In this document: positions 6,681-12,310 of the stretch, piece by piece
How positions within the stretch are numbered: the first letter of the stretch is position 1
How the letters are laid out: each line of letters starts with the position of its first letter
Origin: an uncultured Kiritimatiellota bacterium
GTDB taxonomy: Bacteria; Verrucomicrobiota; Kiritimatiellia; RFP12; UBA1067
Reading direction: 5' to 3'
NCBI GenBank assembly: GCA_934635045.1
Contig: CAKTZA010000085.1
Span: forward strand, 1-12,310
DNA: 12,310 bases
The notes under the pieces: generated by a model
What the model was told of the DNA's origin: nothing
The model's database searches: none
The model's input: only the letters and a program-made list of their open reading frames with translations
Translations under genes and position numbers: made by a program

Positions 6681-7778
6681 ATGACGTCTTTGGGCTTTAC
6701 GGTCGATTTGACGCTTTCCGAGTCCCTGACGGCACAGGTGTCGCAGGGGTTGCGGGCGGCGATTCGGAACGGCGTCCTGAAGGTCGGCGAGCCCCTGCCG
6801 TCGCGCGAGGAACTGGCGCGGCGTCTTGGCGTGAGCGAATGTGTGGTCAGGGCCGCGCTGCGCGACTTGGCGTCCGACCGGCTTGTCGCGGGCAAGCCCC
6901 GGCGCGGGCATGTCGTCCTCGCTGTCCCGCAGGAACGCCGCCCGAAGCTTGTCCTTGATGTCGAGACCGCGAGCTGCGGCTCGTTCTGCTCGCGCATCAG
7001 CATGGTGGAATGTGCGCATGCGATTCAGAGCCAGGGGCATCGCGTCCTGTCGGTCGTGCTGGGGGCCGATTCGCGCGAGACGCCGTACCTGAGGCCGCTG
7101 CAGGAGGCCTTGCGGCAGCGGCCCGACCTGGTTGTCGTCCGCGTCTCGTCGAGCCGACGCGCGGTCGTGACGGGGCTTCTGGCGGCTTGCGGCTGTCCCT
7201 ACGCGACGCTCACGCTGGGGAACCGGGCGCGTTCGCCGGGGCGGTTCGTGGGCAACCTCTGCCACAATGTGGACGATACGATTTCGGACATGGTTGCGGC
7301 GTGTGTGCGGACGGGCGTTCGCTCGGCCCTGCAGGTTGACTTCGGCGTGGACACCTACATCCGCGCGGATCCGGCCTTTGCGCACGCGGGCATTTTCGTC
7401 GAGCGCCTGTCCGTGCCGCTGTCCGTGAACGCGTCGCTCGACGACATTGCCGAGGCGGCGCGCGTCGCGACCGAGCGGCGAGTGTCGCACGGTACGCTCC
7501 CGGACGTGGTCTACGTGAGCGATGACTATCTGGCGCAAGGCGTCTGCGAGGCTTTCCGGCGGCGGGGGATTTCCTGTCCGCGCGACACACGGCTTGTCGT
7601 CTATGCGAACAAGGGTTCGGGGCTGTTTCCGTTCGGCGACCTGGCGCGGATCGAGTTCGACCCGCGCCGGGACGGACGCGAGATCGCGCGCTGCGCGCAG
7701 GTGTGGCTACGGACGGGGACGCTGGGCCGCTACGACAATCCGCACCGTTTCGTCAATGGCCGAAGCTTCACGGCGTAG
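6681..7778 (+). CDS. GntR-type HTH regulator with LacI-like sugar-sensing domain
   Basis: This 365-residue protein is a likely sugar-responsive transcription factor. Residues 12-80 form a GntR winged helix: SESLTAQVSQGLRAAIRNG, then VGEPLPSREELARRLGVSECVVRAALRDLASDRLVAGKPRRGHVV. Residues from about 90 on resemble the periplasmic-binding-protein fold of LacI/AraR-type sensors, with DLVVVRVSSSR (125-135 region) and a late DVVYVSDDYLAQGVCEAFRRRG segment matching the family's PDAVFVSNDxxAxGxxxAxxxxG pattern. Such hybrids are typically encoded next to carbohydrate genes. ATG 6681 is 11 nt after the hydrolase stop; no clear Shine-Dalgarno is seen. It could control the nearby transporter or the secreted enzyme downstream, but its ligand and sites are unknown. 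Confidence 0.87.
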   Translation: MTSLGFTVDLTLSESLTAQVSQGLRAAIRNGVLKVGEPLPSREELARRLGVSECVVRAALRDLASDRLVAGKPRRGHVVLAVPQERRPKLVLDVETASCGSFCSRISMVECAHAIQSQGHRVLSVVLGADSRETPYLRPLQEALRQRPDLVVVRVSSSRRAVVTGLLAACGCPYATLTLGNRARSPGRFVGNLCHNVDDTISDMVAACVRTGVRSALQVDFGVDTYIRADPAFAHAGIFVERLSVPLSVNASLDDIAEAARVATERRVSHGTLPDVVYVSDDYLAQGVCEAFRRRGISCPRDTRLVVYANKGSGLFPFGDLARIEFDPRRDGREIARCAQVWLRTGTLGRYDNPHRFVNGRSFTA

Positions 7779-8481
7779 AAGGGGTGCTATCCTTTATCGT
7801 CCGCGCATGTCCTGTCGCTTGCCGACGTGCGGCGCGCTTCGGGGCAACGGTGCTCCCGCTTCCGGACGGGCGACTTGGGCGTCCTGACGGCCGTGCGGCG
7901 ACCGCAAGGTCAGCCGCAGGCCGCAGTCCTGCCCAACTCGCCTCGTCCGGCAAGCGGTCCGCCCCGCTGCGGCCCCGAAGCGCGCCGCGTTGGCGATCCC
8001 TGGTCGAGTTCGTCGCGTCGCGCGTAGGCCTCCGCTGCGCTCCGGCTATTTCGGCCTACGGCCTCAATCGCGCGCTTGCGGGCCGACCTCGGCCTCGCTG
8101 CCGTTCGCCGAGCGTCCGCTCCCGCCGCCCGCATCCGCGAAACCCCGTGCGTGGCTTCGTCGCCGGATACGGCTCCTCGCCCCGCGCGTCCTTCGCGGCG
8201 TGTGCGGCGAACGCGGGCGCTCGCGCGTCGCTACGCGATCGCCTTCGGCGACCTTCCCTCCGAAGCGCGTTGCGCTTCTGCGGCGCATTTCGTCCGCCTG
8301 TCTCTCTCCGCTCGGCGCTCGGCCGACCCGCCCGCTCCTCACGCAACGTCCTGTTCTGTGAGGCGACGCAAGTCGCCCTCGACTCCGACTGGCCAATTCG
8401 TCAAAGTCTCTCCGTGTCTCCCAACCTCCACCTCCTTCGTGTTCAGCGAAAGCGGCACGCTCGGCATGCCCTCTGTCGGGC
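7779..8481. other. Long non-coding, hairpin-rich, C-skewed spacer
   Basis: No recognisable gene occupies this 700-bp stretch. Several frames on both strands are open, but their products are Arg/Ser/Ala/Pro-rich and match no family I know. The DNA is full of short inverted repeats: CGTAGGCC/GGCCTACG (8023-8030 and 8053-8060), and three successive hairpins at 8221-8238 (TCGCG/CGCGA), 8239-8251 (TCGCC-TTC-GGCGA) and 8262-8278 (GAAGCGC-GTT-GCGCTTC). Base composition changes: positions 8281-8340 contain 30 C and 15 G, whereas coding + strand DNA around the aroB-like gene is G-rich. It may be a degenerate or dispersed palindromic element, a structured RNA, or decayed sequence. Confidence 0.6.
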
Positions 8482-8499
8482 GATTCGGATGATTCGGAT
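8482..8499 (+). repeat. Perfect tandem 9-mer (GATTCGGAT)2, possible operator
   Basis: GATTCGGAT occurs twice without a gap, ending 13 bp upstream of the -35 element at 8513. This is a typical place for an activator to contact RNA polymerase. It stands at the edge of the palindromic spacer. The binding protein is unknown; the GntR/LacI-type regulator encoded at 6681-7778 is only a positional candidate. Confidence 0.4.
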
Positions 8500-8512
8500 G
8501 GTTTTCGATCTG

Positions 8513-8541
8513 TTGCGGGATACGGGGCCCTGTGCTATCAT
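8513..8541 (+). promoter_or_regulatory. Promoter of the secreted-enzyme gene
   Basis: The -35 TTGCGG (8513-8518) lies 17 nt from -10 TATCAT (8536-8541), which has a TGn extension (8533-8535). The -10 hexamer is identical to that of the tRNA promoter. The predicted start near 8548 gives a leader of about 56 nt. That leader holds a 6-bp hairpin (CTGCCC/GGGCAG, 8550-8566) just at its 5' end, which might stabilise the mRNA. Confidence 0.6.
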
Positions 8542-8603
8542 TTCAGCATCTGCCCGAAGTGGGCAGGAGAAGGGCACATCAGGTAAGCACGAGAAAAAAG
8601 ACA

Positions 8604-11096
8604 ATGACGGCGAAAAAGACAATCAGGACGACAGGTCTCTTGCGTATGGCTTTCTGTGTGGGCGTGGTCGGCGCGGGAACGCTTCGGCTGTCGGGCGGCG
8701 AGGGCATCGCCTTGTCCGAGACGGGCGGCTGGCGACGCGACGACCGCGTGTCGATGGCGACGGCGCAACCCTACGGTTCGGGTTTCGCGCGTGACGGCGA
8801 GGCTGCCGTCTGCACCAACGCGGACGCGAAAGGCGCGAGCGGGCTGGGCTGGACGCTGATCCTGAACCAGTCGGTCGCCGCGCCCGTGCGGTTCACGGCC
8901 GAGGGTCTGTCCGAGCAGCCGCCGAGCGGCGGACGCTTCGAGCTGTATGCGGACGTCGACTACATGGACGGCACGACGGACTGGGCGCTGAAGGCGCCGT
9001 TCTGTGCCGATCCGTCCGCAGGCTGGACGCAGCCGACGCTGATGCTGGACGGCAAGCCGATCAAGCGCCTCTCGGTCTACACGATGCTCCGCGAGACGGC
9101 GGGCGTCGTGCGCTTTCGCAATCCCCGCCTCGACACCTATGTGCCGGGCGACGACGGCGCGCGGCTGGATGGCGTCTTCGTGTCGTCGAACGCGCGGCTG
9201 GCGGACGCGGCGCTTCTGCTGCGTGACGTCGGACGGAACACGGGCTTTGCCCCGTTTCGTGCGGGCACCTGCCACGGGGTGAAAGCCGTTGAGACGCAGA
9301 CGCGAGAGGGCGCGGCGGTGCGGCACCGCGTCCGCCTGGAAGTCGCGCCGACGACCGAAGACCGTGCGCTGACGCTTGTCTACGCCCTGCCGCTCGAAGC
9401 GGGCGAGCTGACTTGGTTCGCCGATCCGCGCCATGCGCGCGTCGTGACGGCGAAAGACGGCGAGCAGCGTGTGGCGCGTCCCGTGCCGTACGGACAGCTG
9501 GCGCTCTCGCTCTGGCCGTTCGCCGCCTGTTCCGTCGCAGGGTGGGGACAGGCCCTCGCCGTCGATCTCGCGGCGCCGGCCGTCTACCGCGTGGCGCTCA
9601 ACCCCGAACTGCGTCTCCTCTACATCGCGTTCGACGTGGCGCTTGCGCCGGAGAAGAACACGGCGGAAGTCGGCTTCGTCACGTTCCCGTTTGCGGCGCG
9701 CGACGGCTTTCGCGGCGCGTTGGCGGCCTGGGGCGCGCTGGAGCCGTCGGCGGTCGAGAACCGCATGGAGAAGATCGGCCTGTGGGATGCCTTCACGCGC
9801 ATCGACAAGATTCCGAACTATGAGGACTTCCACTTCGCCTTCGTCGAGGAAGACCAGTGGGAGGCGCCTTGGTATGATGCGCATGGCTTCTACAGCTTCA
9901 AGTACACCGAACCGTCCTCTTGGTGGATGCGCCTGAACGGGAAGGACGGAAACCTGCCGACCTACGCGGAATGCGTGGCGGAGGCCACCCGGCGCGCCGC
10001 AAAGGGAGAGGAGGCTGCGCTGTCGTGGCAGACGGGTGCGGCGATGGATGCGTATGGCCGCCGCATCGGGCACATCCAGTCGACGGCCTGGACGCCGTCC
10101 GGCGTCATGTGGAGCATCAACTCCGCGCCGGGCATCAAGGGCGAGGTGACCGACTACAAGCGAAAGCTGTCCGTGGCGCGTTTCGAGAAGATGTACGGCG
10201 GCACGACCTATCCGACGGGCGTCGACGGCGAATACATTGACTCGTCCGAAATGGGCTTCATGATCGGGGCGGACTACGACCGCGCGCATTTTTCCGCGAT
10301 GGAGACGCCGCTCTGCTGGAGCGGCCCCTCGAACCGCGTCTGCATTTCCGGCGGGCTCGTCAGCTACGAGTACGCGCGGTCGATTCGCCGACGGCTTGAC
10401 GCCTACGGGCGGCGCGTGATGGCGAACTCGACGCCGAAGAAGACGGCACTGATCGTCCCTTGGGTGGACGTGCCGGGAACGGAGGTGGCTTGGCATCAGG
10501 GCGGGAAGTGGACGCCGACGCCGCATGACGAGATGATCTACTGGCGTGCCATCGCCGGACGCAAGCCGTACTGCCTCCTTCAGAACGCGAACTACAAGAC
10601 CTTCACGCGTGAACTGGTCGTGCGCTACATGGAGCGTGCGCTTGCCTACGGTATGCTGCCGGGCTTCTTCAGCAATGACGGCTACACGGATCGCTATTTC
10701 GAGAATCCGGCCTACTACGAGCGCGACCGCGACCTCTTCCGCACGTACGTGCCGCTGGTGATCGAGGTGGCGACGGCGGGCTGGCGGCCCGTGCGCACAC
10801 TCGTCTCCTGCGCGGACGAGGAAGTCTTCGTCGAGCAGTTCGGCGACCGCTACGCGACGGTGTTCAACTCGTCCGTCGGGCAGGCGAAGCGCGTGACGCT
10901 CCGCTCCGCCCGCGCGTCGGCGGCTGAACGCGTGACGGGCGCGACCTGCGCGTTTGCGGACGGTGCTGCCGTGCTGGAGATTCCGCCGGAGAGCGTCCGT
11001 CTCCTGGACTTCGGCCCGGCGTCGCAGAAAGATGTCTCCCACACAGGAAAGGAACAGTCAAAATGGTGCGCCAAGCAAGCTTGGCTGAACTTGTAG
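8604..11096 (+). CDS. Large secreted protein, unassigned glycoside-hydrolase-like; 3' end altered by intron insertion
   Basis: The start ATG 8604 yields a signal-peptide-like N-terminus: basic KKTIRTTGLLR, then hydrophobic MAFCVGVVGAGTL. Residues about 37-180 look like a beta-sandwich carbohydrate-binding module (FELYADVDYMDGTTDWALK at 112-130, a late VVRFRNPRLD strand). Residues about 185-380 form a second beta-rich domain. Residues about 390-730 are rich in W, Y and acidic motifs as in TIM-barrel glycosidases: GVDGEYIDSSEMGF (539-552), RRLDAYGRRVMANSTP (596-611), PHDEMIYWRAIAGRKPY (640-656) and GFFSNDGYTDRYFENP (687-702). A final beta domain ends at SVRLLDFGP (797-805). I cannot name the family; D541, E543, D546 and E549 are candidate catalytic acids. 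The open frame stops at 11094-11096, but codons from 11066 are intron sequence. The native protein probably ends near residue 820. Confidence 0.7.
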   Translation: MTAKKTIRTTGLLRMAFCVGVVGAGTLRLSGGEGIALSETGGWRRDDRVSMATAQPYGSGFARDGEAAVCTNADAKGASGLGWTLILNQSVAAPVRFTAEGLSEQPPSGGRFELYADVDYMDGTTDWALKAPFCADPSAGWTQPTLMLDGKPIKRLSVYTMLRETAGVVRFRNPRLDTYVPGDDGARLDGVFVSSNARLADAALLLRDVGRNTGFAPFRAGTCHGVKAVETQTREGAAVRHRVRLEVAPTTEDRALTLVYALPLEAGELTWFADPRHARVVTAKDGEQRVARPVPYGQLALSLWPFAACSVAGWGQALAVDLAAPAVYRVALNPELRLLYIAFDVALAPEKNTAEVGFVTFPFAARDGFRGALAAWGALEPSAVENRMEKIGLWDAFTRIDKIPNYEDFHFAFVEEDQWEAPWYDAHGFYSFKYTEPSSWWMRLNGKDGNLPTYAECVAEATRRAAKGEEAALSWQTGAAMDAYGRRIGHIQSTAWTPSGVMWSINSAPGIKGEVTDYKRKLSVARFEKMYGGTTYPTGVDGEYIDSSEMGFMIGADYDRAHFSAMETPLCWSGPSNRVCISGGLVSYEYARSIRRRLDAYGRRVMANSTPKKTALIVPWVDVPGTEVAWHQGGKWTPTPHDEMIYWRAIAGRKPYCLLQNANYKTFTRELVVRYMERALAYGMLPGFFSNDGYTDRYFENPAYYERDRDLFRTYVPLVIEVATAGWRPVRTLVSCADEEVFVEQFGDRYATVFNSSVGQAKRVTLRSARASAAERVTGATCAFADGAAVLEIPPESVRLLDFGPASQKDVSHTGKEQSKWCAKQAWLNL
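11044..11065 (+). promoter_or_regulatory. Shine-Dalgarno and ATG of a downstream gene, cut by the intron
   Basis: AGGAAAGGA (11045-11053) precedes ATG (11063-11065) at 9 nt, a good translation-initiation site inside the 3' end of the secreted-protein gene. The next base begins the intron (GTGCG). In the unspliced transcript this ATG opens only a 12-codon peptide, ending in TGA. If exon 2 starts with A, the spliced junction would read ATGA, which is both the stop of the upstream gene and the start of the next. Exon 2 is outside the window. Confidence 0.5.
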
Positions 11097-12310
11097 AATG
11101 AAAGGAATCTACTCAGTAAGGATAATGGCATACTGACAGGAAGGCTGGCTGCACGAAGGGCGACCGACGCGCAGAAGCCCAGCCCGACGAAGGAATGAGC
11201 CAAACTAAAGTGAAGTCCCGTATGTACGCCTCGATACTTCCAATCGAAAGATAACCCGATGGCCAAGCGAATCATAATAGCCGAAGCCCACGCGGACGCG
11301 CCGAAACCATTACGCGGTGCGCCTGACGGGTCGGGGTATAGGGACATGGCGCGTTCCGAGAGTTCTGCACGGGAACTTGGGAGGTCTGCCGCCGCGAAAG
11401 CGGGGGCAGAAGTCGGATGGAACCGCAGTAGCGTGGAGGCGGGCAACGACCGCGGGTATCCCCCGAGGCGAAGCCGAGTCGCGAAGCGATGCCCTAGCAG
11501 GGGTGCGAAGGGTTCCTGCATCGGGAGCGCCTCGAACAGGTCGGCGGGTGCCGATTCGCTTCGGAAGAAGCGCATGACGGAGGAGGAGATTGCGACCATC
11601 GCGGCGAAGCACCGCATGGCGAAGTTTCCGAACCTCGCGCTGACGAGGGAGAGGCTGTCACGGAAGGCGAAAGCCGAGCCGAAGTTCCGCTTCTACACGC
11701 TCTTCGGGCGTGTGGTGGACGAGGAGACGATCCGCTGTGCGTGGGAGCGCGTCTGGAAGAAGGACAAGGCCCCCGGCGTGGACGGGCAGACCTTCGAGGC
11801 CATCGAGCGGGGCGAGGGCGGCGTGGAAGGGTTCTTGGCCAGCATCCGAAGGGAGCTCAAGGCGAAGACATACCGCGCAAGCCCGGTCAGAAGGGTCTAC
11901 ATCGAAAAGGCGAACGGCGGGCTGAGGCCGCTCGGCATCCCCACCATAAAGGACAGGGTGGTGCAGATGGCGGTCAAGCTCGTCATGGAGCCGATATTCG
12001 AGGCGGACTTCCACGACTGCTCGTTCGGCTTCCGCCCCAATCGGAGCGCGCAGGACGCGGCGGAGCGGATTGCGGAGAAGGTGAAGGAGGGGGACGCGAA
12101 GGTGTACGACGCAGACCTCTCGTCGTACTTCGACACGATACCGCACGACAAGCTCCTGGCGGCGTTGGAGATGCGCATTGCGGACGGAAGCGTGCTGAAG
12201 CTCGTTCGGCAGTGGCTGAAGGCGTGCGCGAAGGAACCCAACGGCGTGATGAAAAGCCCCAAGGGGAGGGGGACGCCGCAGGGCGGCGTCATATCCCCGC
12301 TTCTGTCGAA
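11066..12310 (+). mobile_element. Group II intron (ribozyme 5' half and RT gene), truncated by window end
   Basis: The element opens with GTGCGCC, matching the bacterial group II 5' consensus GUGYG. It is followed by a chain of stems expected of domain I: CCAAG-CAAG-CTTGG (11071-11084), GTAGA/TCTAC (11093-11097 and 11108-11112) and TCAGTA/TACTGA (11113-11118 and 11131-11136). Further in, GAAGTCGGA (11409-11417) and GCAGTAGCGTGGAGGC (11425-11440) resemble the AGUCGGA...AUAGUAGCGAUGAAGC segment seen in bacterial introns, and a short row of hairpins (GGCGAAGCC, TCGCGAAGCGA, CCCTAGCAGGG) lies at 11467-11503. About 510 nt of ribozyme precede the reverse transcriptase ORF, which fits an ORF in domain IV. 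Domains V and VI and the 3' splice site are beyond the window. The insertion interrupts the end of the secreted-protein gene and the start of whatever follows. Confidence 0.88.
11574..12310 (+). CDS. ltrA: Group II intron reverse transcriptase/maturase, N-terminal part
   Basis: The frame stays open to the window edge. From ATG 11574 it reads MTEEEIATIAAKHRMAKFPN, then FRFYTLFGRVVDEETIRCAW. RT0 contains KAPGVDGQTFEAIE, RT1 YRASPVRRVYIEK and GGLRPLGIPTIKDRVVQ, RT2 FEADFHDCSFGFRPNRSAQD, RT3 VYDADLSSYFDTIPHDKLL (DADL supplies the first catalytic Asp), and RT4 GTPQGGVISPLLS. The YADD catalytic box, domain X and any DNA-binding or endonuclease part lie outside. The protein promotes splicing and retrohoming of its intron. 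GGAAG (11563-11567) precedes ATG 11574. The frame is open further upstream, to 11214, with an in-frame ATG at 11259, but that stretch overlaps ribozyme domains and has no protein similarity I recognise. Confidence 0.92.
   Translation, partial: MTEEEIATIAAKHRMAKFPNLALTRERLSRKAKAEPKFRFYTLFGRVVDEETIRCAWERVWKKDKAPGVDGQTFEAIERGEGGVEGFLASIRRELKAKTYRASPVRRVYIEKANGGLRPLGIPTIKDRVVQMAVKLVMEPIFEADFHDCSFGFRPNRSAQDAAERIAEKVKEGDAKVYDADLSSYFDTIPHDKLLAALEMRIADGSVLKLVRQWLKACAKEPNGVMKSPKGRGTPQGGVISPLLS

Noticed and set aside
7785..7793. TGCTATCCT as an extended -10 for a transcript across the spacer
   Set aside because: It resembles the TGCTATCAT at 8533-8541, but no -35 is visible at 16-18 nt and no product is evident, so it is too weak to list.
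8550..8566. CTGCCC-GAAGT-GGGCAG hairpin as a terminator or riboswitch
   Set aside because: No T-run follows and it sits at the predicted 5' end of the mRNA. The leader is too short for a known riboswitch class; noted only as a leader hairpin.
8595..8623. Direct repeat AAAAAGACAAT around the secreted-enzyme start codon (8595-8605 and 8613-8623)
   Set aside because: Both copies are short and A-rich, and the second is Lys-coding signal-peptide sequence; chance or a small local duplication explains it.
7703..8794. A 363-codon + strand frame spanning the spacer at 7779-8481
   Set aside because: It overlaps the regulator end and the secreted-enzyme start in other frames, and its product is Arg/Ser/Ala/Pro-rich with no family signal. 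Several other frames here are equally open.
8538..11042. An 834-codon open frame on the - strand, antisense to the secreted-protein gene
   Set aside because: Its product is Arg/His/Ala-rich with no recognisable motif and mirrors the codon pattern of the + strand gene, which has a promoter, signal peptide and domain-like structure. High GC explains the lack of stops.
11066..11570. Exon-binding sites EBS1/EBS2 pairing with the exon before 11066
   Set aside because: I looked for complements of AAAATG and of the preceding bases in domain I and found no convincing match by eye; a covariance-based fold is needed.
1..12310. CRISPR arrays, rRNA genes, insertion-sequence ends or phage genes
   Set aside because: No regularly spaced repeats, rRNA-like segments or transposase or phage motifs were seen; the only mobile element is the group II intron.

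Overview
This window comes from a GC-rich bacterial chromosome and is read almost entirely on the + strand. The mix of a GntR-HTH/LacI-type sensor regulator, a large secreted carbohydrate-active-looking enzyme, a sugar-porter MFS transporter and group II intron sequence suggests a polysaccharide-degrading member of the PVC group (Kiritimatiellota, Lentisphaerota or Verrucomicrobiota, perhaps from gut or rumen). That placement is an inference from gene style and is only moderately secure.

Layout. Positions 1-60 carry a strong hairpin terminator. A sigma70-type promoter then drives tRNA-Ser(CGA) and tRNA-Gly(CCC), both with encoded CCA. From 395 to 7778 seven genes are packed head to tail with overlaps or gaps of at most 29 nt: recN, a divergent 3-dehydroquinate-synthase-like gene, a very short miaA, rfbC, a sugar-porter MFS gene, a PhnP-like metallo-beta-lactamase hydrolase and a GntR/LacI-type regulator. 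An internal promoter at the miaA/rfbC junction shares 17 of 20 bases with the tRNA promoter. Next come about 700 bp of non-coding, palindrome-rich, C-skewed DNA (7779-8481). A promoter preceded by a tandem 9-mer then leads to a secreted protein of about 820 residues of unassigned glycoside-hydrolase-like type (8604 on). A group II intron begins at 11066 and runs off the right edge with its reverse transcriptase ORF incomplete.

How the parts relate. The recN-to-regulator block mixes DNA repair, tRNA modification, sugar-nucleotide epimerisation, transport and regulation, so it looks like a run of co-transcribed neighbours and not one pathway. The rfbC, MFS and regulator genes plus the downstream secreted enzyme do share a carbohydrate theme. 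The regulator is the nearest candidate to control the secreted-enzyme promoter, but nothing in the sequence proves it.

Most notable points: (i) the group II intron sits directly after an ATG that follows a good Shine-Dalgarno sequence, where the upstream gene probably ended in an ATGA stop/start overlap; (ii) heptanucleotide repeats are built into the reading frames of recN and the hydrolase gene; (iii) the MiaA lacks the whole helical insertion region; (iv) the AroB-like protein keeps its metal ligands but has lost substrate-binding residues; (v) a poly-T/extended -10 promoter block recurs; (vi) the 700-bp hairpin-rich spacer has reversed GC skew. I did not find a clearly new multi-gene system.
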